64,000 nucleotides of DNA, taken from positions 49,453,133 to 49,517,132 of the forward strand of contig CM061238.1 of the NCBI GenBank assembly GCA_030848705.1, given 5' to 3'. The position numbers and the translations under genes are program-made. The notes beneath the pieces were generated by a model that was given only the letters and a program-made list of their open reading frames with translations, was not told the origin of the DNA and did not search any database. Numbering within the stretch: the first letter of the stretch is position 1; every line of letters begins with the position of its first letter. This document shows, one piece after another, positions 12,901 through 25,009 of the stretch. This DNA comes from Heracleum sosnowskyi (lineage: Eukaryota > Streptophyta > Magnoliopsida > Apiales > Apiaceae).

Positions 12901-13324
12901 TGGAATATATATGGGATTTATATACTCTCATTTGTGTCACCTTGTTCTGTTACCGCTTTAATCTCATTGAACGCTCGCAAGGATTTCTTAAGTGTTCTAT
13001 CGAAGTAGTTTACCGTAAACGTTCTTGATATCTTAATTCCTTTACTAAATCCCTATCCATGGAATTGATAATATAAAATCCTCCAATATATTTAAATAAT
13101 GATTAATCCATTAGTCATAGGTGAAATTTTGGAGAAAACCGAAAATGTTATTCTTCTGATTCTGACAGCTTCTACATTCACTCATTTACATAGTAGCTCA
13201 CTAATACGACTTTGAAAGTTCATTATCCCGACTCGTACATAGGGTGGTCTGAAAATTTTCTAAACGACAAAAATTACTATTCATCAGTGGTTTTTAAATA
13301 AGTACAAAATTTGGGGATATTACA
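9911..13324 (-). mobile_element. G gypsy element, 3' LTR (missing its outer ~675 bp)
   Basis: Left LTR of the minus-strand gypsy element G, followed directly by the PPT at 13325. From 10381 on it matches the LTR pieces 3447-6399 and 48043-51002. Its left part, from 9911, contains imperfect repeats of the type CAGTTC...ATACTGTA that also occur at 30890-30950 in the other half of the LTR. Adding 30387-31061 to this piece gives ~4.08 kb, close to the 4.33 kb of the related E2 LTR. The hairpin AGTGAATAG-TAA-CTATTCACT is at 12830-12850. No gene is seen. Confidence 0.8.
10198..10380. repeat. two tandem ~92-bp units in G LTR
   Basis: GGCGTCACCC at 10198 recurs at 10292, and ATGGCGACATCAAGGCCA near 10233 recurs near 10323. 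The spacings (94 and 90 bp) show two diverged tandem units. They are inside the LTR; no function is visible. Confidence 0.7.
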
Positions 13325-13337
13325 GTCTCCCCTCCTT
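13325..13337 (-). other. polypurine tract of gypsy element G
   Basis: AAGGAGGGGAGAC on the minus strand, immediately upstream of the LTR start TGTAATATCC. It primes plus-strand synthesis in this family. It fixes G as a minus-strand element and 13324 as an LTR edge. Confidence 0.85.
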
Positions 13338-13944
13338 AAAAGGATTCCGTCCCGGAATCTTAAGAAAATAGCTGAGGGTACTTCCCCATTACAACGTTCT
13401 CCAGTTTCCAGGTTGACTCTCCAACCCTCTGGTTCCATCATAACACTTTTACTAGCTCTATAACTTTATTCCTCGACACTCACTTTCTCCGGTCTATAAT
13501 CACTATCGGGTGCTTTATATAAGATAATCCTGGTTGTATTCCTATGCGTTCATATTCTATCACATTCCTGGTCATCTGTGCTGAACTCTCGTATCATCGA
13601 CACGCGAAATACGTCGTGGACTTGCGAACTTCATTGATTCTAGTCATGGAGATACTTTCAGCAACGCGAAGTCTTCCGCCTCGTACTCTTTATCTCTCCC
13701 AGCTTGATCGACATATATGTGTGTTGCATGTCTTCAGCCACTACCAATTGCTTTCGAATGATGCATAGTCTCCTTCGTTCGTTGAACCAACTCGGGTCCC
13801 GATAAATCTCATTTGTCGGTTTGTTCCTACCGTAGGGGAGATGGATACTTCTCTTCGTAACTAGCTTCGTACGGGGGCATCCTCACGCTCGTACACTAAT
13901 TATAGATACAACAAATTTCTATCAGCGATAAGTGATCAATCTAA
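13338..13944 (-). pseudogene. pol: G pol 3' end with decayed chromodomain region
   Basis: Read on the minus strand, the stretch just before the PPT gives a degraded version of the chromovirus C-terminus. A W/E-rich segment with GWRV (about 13406-13417) is followed by a phrase like FRDGILLRRGD next to the PPT (13325-13360). In intact chromoviruses this position holds the chromodomain and the FRGRNSFKEG-type tail. No open frame survives. The assignment rests on position and on short residual similarity, so it is tentative. Confidence 0.45.
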
Positions 13945-14232
13945 CTACCCTTTGAAATCCAAGGCACAATCACTTAACGTAACTTCGATTGTCTGAATAG
14001 TTCTTCGGTCGGTCCGTCGGTCTGCGGATCCTAAGTAGTGCTCATGTTCAATCTCGTTGTCAAACATTCTTAAAAACTCTTCTCTATATATGGAATTTAA
14101 CCGTGGGTTCCTATCTAACGCAATTGCTACTGAAACTCCATGTCGCACCACTATCTTTTCCATATCAATATTTATAAACCTTTCCATTGAAGATCTCTCG
14201 TTGATGAGGACAATCAGAGTAGACTTATTCAA
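13945..14232 (-). pseudogene. pol: G integrase core remnant
   Basis: A 95-codon remnant whose sequence follows the Ty3/gypsy integrase core. VVRHGVSVAIALDRNPR matches the family pattern VRLHGVPVSIVSDRDPRF with the second catalytic aspartate. RRTIQTIEVTLSDCALDFKG matches the ERTIQTLEDMLRACVLDF block after the catalytic glutamate. The catalytic glutamate region reads DRRT, so the active site is broken. The surrounding sequence has frameshifts and stops on all sides. It acted in the integration complex when intact and is clearly dead here. Confidence 0.7.
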
Positions 14233-15877
14233 TCAATCAATTATAACCCAACTAACGTCATGGTTCGATTTGGTCCTTGGTAATCCTACCACAAAATCCA
14301 TTACAATAACTTACATTTCCATCCTGGAATCTCTACGGTTGTGATAGTCCACTAAGTCTCTTCTTTCATTCTCGGACATGTCTAGCATTTACTTAATAAT
14401 CGATCATATTCTTCTTTATATCCGGCCACCAATAATACCTTCTTAATTCTCTATACATCTTAACTTCAAACTTCATCCTTTCAATTTCTCTTAGTAGTTG
14501 TCCCGAAGAATTTGCATCTCAATCTCTTTTGCCTATTTAAAGTGTTAGCCACCATATTGGCCTTTCCTTAGTGATAGTGAATTTCACACTCAAAGTCTTT
14601 GGTCAGTTCCAACTACAATCTCTACCTTGTGTCACTCGTTTCTATGTGAAGATATACTAAAGGCTATTGTGGAAAAGAAGAAGGAAAAAAAATCCACATT
14701 TCTCCATAAGTTGAAGTCTCCAAATTTTCAGTGCGAACATAATCGCGGCTAACTCCAAGTTAGGTGTGGGATATCTTATCTGATGCTGCTTAAGTTGCTT
14801 AGACGCATAACTATAATTCATAAAGTCCCCTCTATCATAGGTATTTCTAACAACGGGGTTGTTACTAACTTCTACGTCAATCCTTTAAACTCTATTCATT
14901 CAATCCATAGGTACATCAAAATATCGTCTATGAATACAATAATCAATTTGTCGAGAAACTTTATCCTTTAACTCCATAAAGGTTGCTGGCGCGTGCCAAC
15001 CCAAACTATATCGTTAACAAAATCATAATGTACCTAGGTGCAAAATGCCATCTTTGGCACATCATTAGGGTTATTCTTAATTTGGTGATACACTATCCTC
15101 GAATCTATCTTTGAAAATTAAATTACATCCTTTAATTGGTCAAACGAATCATCCTTTCTTTGGCAAGAAGTATCTATTCCTTATGGTTAGTCCATTCCGC
15201 TCTTGGTAACCTAGGTACAGTCTTATACTGTCATCCTTCTCTTAGCACACAAAACTGGTGTACTCCAATGTGACACAATGAGTCTTATTTCCTGTACTCG
15301 AGTAGCTAATTCCTTCATCTCAGTGGTGGCAATGGATATGGGTCTTAAATACTGCCGCAATCCCTGGCAATAAATCAATGGCAAGTCCCATGCCTCGATC
15401 AGGTGGTATTCCTGGAGATTGTAAAAAAAAAAAAACTATGTCCATGACTTCATTTAAATTGGGGTGCCCGTTATATTTGGTATCTCCCTATTTGTATCGA
15501 TTTGTATGTGCTCAATAAGTCTCACATTTTTGCCGCAACAATCTCTTTGTTTGTACTAACATAATAAACTTCGTAGTTCACTTCCGTCCTTAAAGGACAG
15601 CTACCCCGTACTGGGCAATCCACACTTTACCTTCTTATCTCCTCAATCAATTTACATATCGTATTTGATCAATCAGTTTATTCCCAAAATTTCATTGGAT
15701 CCTCCCTTTTTGAAGGAAAAATAAATCAACATATAATGTTGCCTTAAAACCTCAATTTCACATTATGGGCAAATAAGTTTCACCAGATAATTTCATAGTT
15801 TACTATTTCTATTTCTATTTCTATTTCTATTTCTATTTCTAGGGTTCCCTAGGATTTCCATATATGCAGCTCCCTCA
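14233..15877 (-). pseudogene. pol: G decayed RNase H / reverse transcriptase / protease region
   Basis: No long frame remains, but minus-strand landmarks of Ty3/gypsy RT can be read. VFIDDILMY (the FIDD catalytic box) is at about 14917-14945. FGLARAPATFME (family FGLTNAPATFMDLM) is at about 14968-15003. The order integrase, RNase H, RT, going rightwards, is that of a minus-strand gypsy pol. The region is interrupted at 15877 by insertion of Sirevirus S1 and resumes at 27913. A TTTCTA-type microsatellite is at its right end. Confidence 0.6.
15803..15841. repeat. (CTATTT)n microsatellite
   Basis: 6.5 perfect copies of CTATTT inside the decayed pol of G, 36 bp before the S1 insertion site. Simple slippage repeat. 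Confidence 0.95.
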
Positions 15878-16015
15878 TGTTGCCCAGTAATAAACAATTG
15901 TAGAAGGGGGGTTGAATACAATTGTATAAGATTCTCGACTTAATAAGATACGAATAAAAAATATGAAAGAATAATAACAGCTTTATTAAATCTGATATAA
16001 AACTGTTACAAAACT

Positions 16016-16093
16016 CTCTCAAGAAATTCTGATGTTCTTGAGAGCTGCTAGCTTACAAAAAAACTCTCTCAAGAAATTCTATGTTCTTGAGAG
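16016..16093. repeat. twin hairpins in S1 LTR
   Basis: Two direct ~50-bp units, each a perfect 10-bp inverted repeat CTCTCAAGAA...TTCTTGAGAG. They lie just downstream of the minus-strand TATA box, so they would be in the leader of the element RNA. The same pair is in the 5' LTR at about 27483-27560. Confidence 0.85.
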
Positions 16094-16137
16094 CTTCTAT
16101 ATGTTTGATTCTGTCTGAACCAAATCCTAAAACTGTG

Positions 16138-16145
16138 TTTATATA
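16138..16145 (-). promoter_or_regulatory. TATA box in S1 3' LTR
   Basis: TATATAAA on the minus strand, about 300 bp from the U3 start. Assigned by motif and position. Confidence 0.6.
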
Positions 16146-16440
16146 CTACACAGCTTCTCTATCAATGATAAGTCCTAATCAATTACAAAGATTGAAACCT
16201 ATCCTTAATCGATAGCTTCATTACTACAAACTAGGAACCGACAGAATAATCTTCCTTATTTAACTAGACTCCAAATATAACTCGAAGTAGGAATCCTGAT
16301 CAGCTTCCAGTCCTGATGATCAATCCTGATCCCAGTCCTGATATTCATTCTAATCCTGACGACCATGCAATCCTGATGATGTCAGCAATCCTGATCAGTT
16401 GAAGTCTAGATCCTGACGATCATTGAATCCTGATCTAACA

Positions 16441-16452
16441 ATCTCCCCCAAT
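16441..16452 (-). other. polypurine tract of S1
   Basis: The minus strand reads ATTGGGGGAGAT directly before the LTR start TGTTAGATC. The S2 element has the same tract at 31577-31588. Confidence 0.9.
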
Positions 16453-16550
16453 CTTATACTTTATGAAATAAAGTATAGATTCCTAAGATTGAATGATGTC
16501 AAAAACATATTTACAAAATGTACAAGTATCTTCAGTAGCATCTTATCTGT

Positions 16551-19500
16551 TTAAATTCTTTGATAAAACAGATTCATCTTCAAGAAGTTGGATAACAAAT
16601 CTTCTTCTTTTTCTTCAAGAATTTGAATCAGTCTTTCCTTAAGATTTATGAGTTCTTCATCTTCCTCATTAATCTGGTAAATAGCTGCTCTGAGATTCTG
16701 TATGGAGCTTCCTTGTAGACTGTGCTCTTTAAGCAAAAGATAAGCAATTTCCTTCCCATCAGGAGTGAAAGTAAGTTGAGTCATGCCAAAAGTTACTTCT
16801 TTAACAGCAGTACCCCTTTGCATTTCCACATCTTGACATCTTTGATTTAAGTATATGGGAGTATAATTACCATTGAAATTTTTATTTCCATCCAGTCTTC
16901 TTCTTATAGTTGATAAGATCATGTCACTCCATTCTTTGCACACTTTATTCTTCCATCTTAATAGACAATGAACATATTTCAGTTCCTGTGTAGTTTTCAC
17001 CAGCAGATCTTGAATGCGCAGAATCTTCACACTACCATCTTTCATGAATTACAAAAGCTTTTCTTTCTTTTCAGTACCATCATGACAATCTGTAACTATA
17101 TCAACAGCTAATAAATTGTTCAGGTTTTCAGAAGTTAAAGTACCTCTAATTTCATTCAAAGAGTAAAGATCAACATATGACATATTCAGATATTCAGCAT
17201 CCCTGTGTCCAATACCTCCTCTTGAATTACTTGACAATTGCTTCAGATTTGAAAACATTAGTAGCCAGAGTGCTTTTGATCTAATCATATCAGATAAATC
17301 AACAACACTTAAAGCACTTGTTATAATTCCTCCATTCTGAAAATTGATAGGAGTATTACACCTCAGTGTACTTATGTGTTTCCACTTCTTATCCTTTTCT
17401 TTTTCAAAAGTATAGCTTCTTTCTAGTAAAGATTCCCGTCTGCTTGAATTTATCCACAATCTTCTATTTGAGAGTTTAAGCCTTTGTACATAGAGATTGA
17501 AATCTCTATTTGTTGATCTTGTGATTTCTCTTCTTCTGGCTTCTTCTTCTTCATCCACTTCCTTGTTGTGAGAATCAACCACAGTAGATAAGATTAACAA
17601 ATCAATCTCTTGCAGAATTTCAGATTCATCAGGATCTTGAACATTATCAGGAACAATGTCAGGATTAGAATCTTCAATTTGATTTATTTTGCAGAGAATT
17701 AATTGTCTTGGCTTTCTTCTCAATTCAGGTTCTTCTTCAACATTTCCATCATCACCAAAAGTAGACCTGTCAGGAACTACTAGATTTTGAGTAGGTTCAG
17801 GAATTTCTTCTATTAATATCCCTCTTGACCTTGTCTGTCTAGGCACTGTATGAGTTGAAGAACCTCTTCTACCTCTTCTAGCTCCTCTCCTACCTCTGCT
17901 TCCTCTACTTCTAGCAGGAGCAGGGTTATTAAAGCTTTCCATCATTTCTCTCTGTTGTCTTAAGAATTCTTCATGTGAGAGATCAGGATATTCTTCACTT
18001 GCTGTAGAGAGTGCTTTTCTTGCAAATAATTGTTGAACTCTTTTATCAGTGTGATATAGAGTAACAATTCTGCCATCTTTCGTAGAGAACTTCTGGAATA
18101 GATTTGATTCATCTTCAGGATTATCAATAATCACATCGTCATCACCTTCAGGAATTGTAGCAAGAGTTTGTTCATGACCAGACATCAGGATTTGATCACC
18201 TGTCAGTATTTGTTCTTCCATCAGGATCTGAGATTGCACCATTGTTCTTATTGTCCTTACTCCAGATTCAGAAACATGAGTTGACTGTGTTGTTTTACTT
18301 TGAGAAGTTTGAATTGTCTTCATAACAGCAGCATCAGAGGTTTCTCCTTGTAGAATTTTGTCACCACCATCATTTCCAGTATCATCATCATCATAATCAT
18401 TATTTCTTAATACTAGATCAGGTGTACATTTTGTCTGACTTACCTTCTCCCCCTTTTTGACATCAGCATTTGACAATATATTCAAAATTAAGGCAAGAGA
18501 GGTTTGAATGTCAGTTACCTTTGTATCAAGAGAATCAATCATTCTGTTGATGGAGGTTTGTTCAGAAACAACAGATTTCACTTGAGATTCCACTATCCTT
18601 AGTTGAAGAACAGTAGGCACCTTTGTAAAACTCATAGAAATATTGCCCCTCACCAACTCAGTTGCAGCTTTGACAGAATCAATTTCATGTTTCAGGCTTT
18701 TAGATAAAAGAGTTGTAGCCTTCAGATGATTCTTCAAATCTGGATTTTCTATCATCTTCACTGCATCATAAGCATAATCCAAGGCATATGGATAGTTGAC
18801 AGATTCATCAGACCTATACCATTCATTTTCCCATTGATGCCTTTTCAACTGCTCAGCAGGATTGATCTCAGAAGTTATAGAAAAGTCTTGTCTGAAGTCT
18901 TTTCCAGTAGAAGCCTTGCTAGCCATGAATGTGCTTGATGAACCAAAATTAGTTCCAAGACTAGATTTTAGAACTCTGGCAAGTTGTACCTTCTCGTCAT
19001 TATTTTCATCATCACTATCATCAGAATCATCATCATCATGAGTAACATCAGGATCAGGAATAGCTATACCTTTCAGTTTATCCTGTGAATCTGTGATAGG
19101 ATGGTCCATTGGTCTTGATCGTAGTGGTTGAATCAAAATTGGCTCAGCATCAGGAGAACCACTAGCATCAGGATGAACACTGTCAGGATTTGATAAGCTT
19201 GCATCAGTATTTTCTACTAATGGTTCTTGTGTAGCATGAGGTTCTGAAGCTGCTTCAACACTTTGAGTTAAAGGTTCTTGTGTACTTCCCTCATTGACAT
19301 TGTCCTCGACCAATCTTTCACTTTCATCTGCACCAGAAATCCCTTGAGCATTGTCAGGAAATTCCTCAGAAGCTGTAGCTTTGCCTGCATCTTCACATTG
19401 AGAAGATGGTTCTTGTGTGACTGGAATGTTGATGTCTTCACTCTCCCTTTGAGAAAGTGGTTCTTGTGGGACCATTCCAATAGCTAAGCCTTCACCCAAA

Positions 19501-21137
19501 CTTTGATTGAGTGGTTCTTGTGTGGCAGGATCTTCAGTCTGAGCTGCTGAATCACTTTGAGATTCAGGTTCTTGTGGACTAGATCCTTTCAGCTTCTTTT
19601 GTCTCTCGTAAACTATCTCTGCTGCTTTCCTTTTCTTCTATAATGGATGGGAAAATCCAAGCTTTGAAGCAGTCTCAGCAACCTTCTCCCATGAAATTTC
19701 AACAATCTTTGCAGATGGAGAAGCCTTTGCTGGAGAGTCTGAGATAGTTACAACTTTCGTTTTTAGATCAGGAATACCAACATCAAGATTTGCTAGAGCA
19801 TCAGGAGTAGATGACTCATCAGGATTTGATGTCTGAATATTGGTATCCTTCATTTGCACTTTCAAAGGAATATGATACATGCTTTTCGATAATGTCCTTT
19901 TCTTCTGTGGTTTTGATGATGGTACCACAACTTCAATAGCAGTATCAGCAACTTCCTTATTCACATTCATTATAGAGGATATAGGTATATCATCCTCTGA
20001 ATCAGTCTCATCCCTGAGCACTAACTTTCTTTTAACAGAAACAGCCTCAACACCCTTAGTAGCTTTCTTCACCAGGACCCCTTGTACACCCCCTTGTAAC
20101 TTCTTTTTAGTGAGTGGTGTAGAGGAAAATCCCTTTGAACCTGATTGCCTTCCAGACACATTAGTTTTAGCTGATTTCTTTGATTTTACAACTAAAGTCT
20201 TTTGAGAGACATTAGAGGTGGTTGTTGACTGTTTGGACTATTTAGGTGGTATGCTGAGGTTAGGAACAAGGTGTGATTGGCCTTTCCCCATAGCATGAGA
20301 AAGCAATCCATAACAAGTAGGCATTTTCTGATGTAAGAAAAACCTCACCTCATCAGGAATAAAAGCATTACCAATAAAACCATTTGCCTTATCACTGTTG
20401 ACTAAGGACTTAATATTATTCTCAGTAATTCTACAGATTGGTAGAACTACATCGTCCTCAAAAACAACATTAGGACATAAGTGATTAAATATCAACTGTA
20501 AAAATCTAAGAAAACAGACAGAACCTAACTTATCTGATTTCCTATCACTTAAAGCTTTTAAGATAAAAGATCCATAATCAAACACTGTAGAATGAATTAG
20601 AGAGTACCCAATTTTGAGAGATCCTGATGGAAGAGCATCAAAATTTGATGTCTTGTTCAGGAAACAGCGACTGATTGTATCAAAGAAGAAATTCCATTCC
20701 TTCTTAAGCTTCGTCCTGAAAAGATTTCCATATCTCTTTACTTCACCATTGTAGCCCAACTTTGTAACAAACTCAAAGAGAGTAGAGTCCGAAACATTAT
20801 CAGGAACATCATCACCAAGAACAGGTAAATGCAGTGCATCCTCCACAATTGCAGGAGTCGCATAGTGGGTAATCCCATCATATTCAAAACTCATCAAGAT
20901 TGAGTCAAAATGCCCTTTGTCAAAAGTAACTGAGTTCCACACCTGCATAACTGACTTAAAAGAAACACTTGAAGGTTCTGTTAAAGCAAACTTCAATGGA
21001 CTTGAAGATAGAAAATCTTGGATAATGTGAAACTCATTGGGTAATTCCTGATGGTCTAGAATAGCTACAAAATTATTAGTGGAAAACGTAACACCACTAA
21101 CAATAGTCTGTTTGTTTATGAATGATGAAGACGCCAT
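16551..21137 (-). pseudogene. S1 third ORF (env-like position), 1,528 codons with three stops
   Basis: One reading frame from ATG 21137 to TAA 16551-16553, interrupted only by stops at codons 300 (TAG, 20238-20240), 500 (TAG, 19638-19640) and 1363 (TAA, 17049-17051). Residues ~1-280 form a globular domain whose landmarks (EWNFFF, SNFDALPSG, FLRFLQLIFNHLCP) recur in the third ORF of S2. A basic and acidic linker follows. Degenerate TQEPL repeats lie at about 505-650, a probable coiled coil at ~835-885 followed by KKGEK, then an R/G-rich patch (about 1075-1092) and a charged C-terminus. I see no signal peptide and no convincing membrane segment. The position after pol is that of the 'env-like' gene of Sireviruses; function unknown. 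Comparison with 53983-55125 shows that the stops at codons 300 and 500 are not shared by that copy. Confidence 0.85.
18445..18460 (-). other. internal polypurine tract in S1 third ORF
   Basis: The minus strand reads TCAAAAAGGGGGAGAA and encodes KKGE just after the coiled coil. S2 has a matching tract at 33451-33466 in the same protein context. It resembles the PPT and may be a second plus-strand priming site; inference. Confidence 0.5.
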
Positions 21138-21627
21138 TAAAACAGTATCAAAAACTTGAGAATTGAGATTTAGAAATTAGGGTTCTTGAACGCAGAGAGA
21201 GAAATAAGATGAAAAAACTGATGAAGAGAGAGTAATCAGAAATTTAGCAAATCAAATGTATTTTGATAAAACAAAATATTACTCTCAATGACAGGTGGCA
21301 AATTATAATTTGTGCAAAAATGATTAGTGGACAAATTACGTGTATAATTAAACATAACTGCACCGCTTTTTATGTGTATATATATGTATATACCTATCAG
21401 TGTGACACACGCGCGCATACAGTTGTCCAAAACTCAAACATTTCTCATCAGAAACTGACGAAAAATCAGGCACAAATTAAGCAATGAAATACTGACCTGT
21501 ACATCAGTATTGACCAGTTGACTTCCTGTCAGGAAAGAGTCCTATCAGGATTCGATCAAAAATACATACCTTTCTGAATGACCATCAGGATTTGATAGTC
21601 ATCAGGATCTCTTCTCTGTAGCTTTTC
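21138..21627 (-). other. S1 spacer between pol and third ORF
   Basis: 490 bp without a supported gene. It holds four TCAGGA motif copies (about 21528-21610), an AT-rich stretch, and TATATGTATATA near 21378-21394. It is a plausible place for a promoter or splice acceptor for the third ORF, but nothing decisive is seen. Confidence 0.5.
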
Positions 21628-24600
21628 TCAGAAATTCTCCAAGTTCATCATTCCAAATTCATTCACCAACTTATTGAATATAGCTTCAGGTAGTGGCTTG
21701 GTGAATATATCAGCTAGTTGTTGATCAGTAGGAACAAAGTGAAGTTCAATTGTTCCTTCCAGAACCTGTTCTCTTATGAAATGATATCTAATACTGATGT
21801 GTTTAGTAAGAGAATGTTGAACTGGATTTCCTGTCATTGCAATAGCACTTTGGTTATCACAATAAATAGGGATTTTTGAGTATGACATGCCATAATCTAA
21901 CAACTGATTTCTCATCCACATTATCTGAGCACAACAGCTTCCTGCAGTAATGTACTCAGCTTCTGCTGTTAAAGTAGAGATAGACTATTGCTTTTTGCTG
22001 AACCATGAAACTAGTCTACCACCCAAAAACTGACAGCTTCCTGAAGTACTTTTCCTGTCTATTTTGCATCCTGCAAAATCAGCATCTGAATAACCACACA
22101 AACCAAAATCTGATTCCCTTGCATACCAAAGGCCAAGTGAAGGAGTGCCTTTGAGATATCTGAAAATTCTTTTAACTGCAATCAGATGAGGTTCCCTAGG
22201 TTTTGCTTGAAATCTTGCACACAGACAGGTTGCAAACATGATATCTGGTCTACTTGCAGTGAGATACAATAAAGAGCCAATCATTCCTCTGTAGTGAGCT
22301 ACATCTACCTCAGTACCTTGATCAGGATCAAGTTTGGTAGCTGTAGCAATGGGAGTACTTGCAGTAGCACAGTCTTCCATGTTAAACCTTTTTAGTAAAT
22401 TCCTTGTATATTTAGACTGATTGATAAAAATGCCATCATCAGTCTGTTTAACTTGAAGACCAAGAAAATAACTCATTTCTCCCATCATGCTCATTTGATA
22501 TCTTGAATGCATAAGCTTGGAAAACTTTTCACGCAGCTTATTGTTTGTTGACCCAAAAATGATATCATCCACATAAATCTGAACTAAAAGCAAATCCTTA
22601 CCATGATTCAAATAGAATAGAGTTTTATCAATAGTACCTCTTTTGAATCCACTTTCCAGTAAGAATTGAGCTAAGGTTTCATACCATCCTCTTGGAGCTT
22701 GCTTTAGTCCATAAAGTGCCTTATCCAATCTGTAAACATGATCTGGATATTTTGGATTAATGAAACCAGGAGGTTGTTCAACATAGACTTCTTCCTCCAG
22801 TTCACCATTTAAGAAAGCACTTTTCACATCCATATGGAAAACCTTGAATTTCTTATGAGCTGCATATGCCAGAAAGATCCTGATGGCCTCTAGTCTTGCA
22901 ACAAGAGCAAAAGTTTCATCATAGTCAATTCCTTCTTGTTGAGAATACCCCTTTGCAACTAGTCTTGCTTTCTTTCTGATAATTACACCATCTGAATCAG
23001 TCTTATTCTTGAAAATCCATTTTGTACCAACAATTGACCTGTTCTTTGATCTTGGTACTAGTTTCCAGACTTCATTCCTTTCAAATTCATTCAATTCTTC
23101 TTGCATTGCAGTAACCCAATCAGCATCTTTGAGTGCATCTTCAACTTTCTTTGGCTCCTACTTTGATAGAAAGTTATTATATAGACATTCATTTTGAGTT
23201 GCACTTCTTGTCTGAACACTTGCATCAGGATCTCCAATAATTAAATCAGGAGTATGACTTGCAGTCCATTTCCTTGCAGATGGTAAGTCATTCCTTGATG
23301 TAGATGCTCCCCCTGAATTGGTGTTATCTTGATTAGAAGAATTTGATCCATTAGAAGCTCCCCCTGAAGTATTACTATCTCCTCCCGATGAATTATCAGG
23401 ATCATCATTTGAATCAGTATTTGAAGAATTCTTTCCTGATGATTGAGTTGACTCTGAACTTGTAGTAGAATGCGGTTTCTCCCCCTCAACATTTGCACTA
23501 CTAGATGAATTTCCATTATTTGTATCATCAGAGTTAGCACCATGAGAATTTGGTGTAACATCAGGATTTGAAGTGTCATCCAGATTTGATGAACTGATAG
23601 GATCTGATTCAGTTTCTTCAGGTTCCTTGGTAGCTTCATTTTTAAAAATCAGTCTATCATGTGAGTCTTCATTCAAGCCTATTATCTTTTTATCATCAAA
23701 AGATACATGTATTGACTCCATGACAGTCCTTGTCCTCAAATTAAAAACTTTGAAGGCTCTTGATGCAGGATAGCCTATGAAAATTCCTTCATCAGCCTTA
23801 GTTTCAAATTTTCCTAGCAATTCAGGATGAGTTCTCAGAACAAAACATTTACAGCCAAACACATGCAGATGCTTCAAACTTGGTTTCTTTTCCTTGAGAG
23901 ATTGATAAGGAGTAACACCATGTTTGTTTATCAATGTGAGATTTTGAGTATAGCATGCTGTGTTGACTGCTTCTGCCCAGAAATATGTAGGTAACTTAGC
24001 TTCTTCCAACATAGTTCTGCCAGCTTCAATAAGAGTTCTATTTTTCCTTTCAACTACTCCATTTTACTGAGGTGTGCCAGGAGCAGAGAATTGTTAAATA
24101 ATTCCTTTGTATTTACAGAACTCTTCCATCTTTGAATTCTTGAATTCAGTACCATTATCACTTCTCAGAATCTTGACTTTGTACTTTGTGGTTGTCTCAA
24201 TCATCCTCACATGATCCAACAGTATTTCAGGAGTTTCATCTTTTCTGTGCAGAAAATACACCCAGGTGAATCTAGAATATTCATCAACAATTACAAGAGT
24301 GTACCTTTTCTTACTGATGGACATAATGTTGACTGGTCCAAATAAATCAAGATGCAGTATGTGATATGGTTCTTCAATAGAGGATTCTGATTTACTCTAG
24401 AATGATGTCCTTCTATGTTTAGCCTTTTGACATGCATCACAGAGTCCATCAGGAGTATATAAAACTTTAGGTAATCCTCTCACTAAATCTTTCTTAACCA
24501 ACTCATTGATATTGCTGAAGTTGAGATGAGAAAGCTTCTTGTGCCAATTCCAACTTTCATCTACTGATGCTTTACTGATGAGACGTGTAGGGGAGTCATC

Positions 24601-24960
24601 AGTATTTGAGAGAATGTTGACTTCATAAATGTTACCATGCTTGTATCTAGTCAATGCAATCTTTCCTGTTTCTTTGCTGACTACTTCACAATGTGTGGAA
24701 TAGAAGTTTACATGATAACCTCTGTCAGTGATTTGACTAATACTCAACAGGTTGTGTTTTAGTCCCTTCACTAGAGCTACTTTCTTAATGATGACATTTC
24801 CAATGATTATATTGCCATATCCCAAAGTTTGTCCAATGTTGCCATCTCCATAAGACACAGTTGGGCTAGCTTTTTCCTCATATTCTGATAACAGGGTTTT
24901 GTTTCTAGTCATGTGCACAGAACATCCACTATCCATGACTAACACATTTTTCCTTTTTCC
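21628..24960 (-). pseudogene. pol: S1 pol (protease, integrase, RT, RNase H)
   Basis: Single frame of about 1,111 codons with five in-frame stops: TAG 24397-24399, TAA 24094-24096, TAA 24064-24066, TAG 23158-23160, TAG 21985-21987. Order of domains: protease with LVMDSGCSVHMT at the start; GAG-pre-integrase zinc region (HKKLSH...CDACQK, ~24420-24545); integrase with catalytic D in LDLFGP, D in SDNGTEF and E in NGVVERKNRT; a serine/asparagine-rich hinge (~23220-23590) containing three purine-rich GGGGGAG tracts; RT with YVDDIIFGST (~22555-22585); and RNase H with AEAEYI, ending near 21628. This is the standard Ty1/copia order (integrase before RT). Residues are otherwise well conserved, so decay is recent. 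It would be joined to gag by a frame change at 24961-25009. Confidence 0.92.
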
Positions 24961-25009
24961 CTGCAATCAGAATAGAAACACACTAGTTAGAACATATAGG
25001 AACCCTTAC
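24961..25009 (-). other. GT-AG segment at the S1 gag/pol junction
   Basis: On the minus strand a 49-nt stretch begins GTAAGG and ends TTGCAG, with CTAAC inside. The gag stop (24983-24985) lies within it. Removing the stretch would join the gag frame to the pol frame exactly. S2 shows the same property at 40163-40200. 49 nt is short for a plant intron, so a programmed frameshift remains possible. Confidence 0.4.

Larger units (their letters stand above)
15878..16440 (-). mobile_element. S1 3' LTR
   Basis: 563 bp, TGTTGCCC...GATCTAACA on the plus strand. On the minus strand U3 begins TGTTAGATCAGGATT and carries nine TCAGGA-type motif copies within its first 155 bp. TATA box at 16138-16145. Two 10-bp-stem hairpins (CTCTCAAGAA/TTCTTGAGAG) are at 16016-16044 and 16066-16093. 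A G-run hairpin with stem ACAATTGTA is at 15894-15925. Confidence 0.95.

Noticed and set aside
16551..21137. A true retroviral envelope gene
   Set aside because: No signal peptide or clear membrane segment is visible; only the position after pol is env-like.
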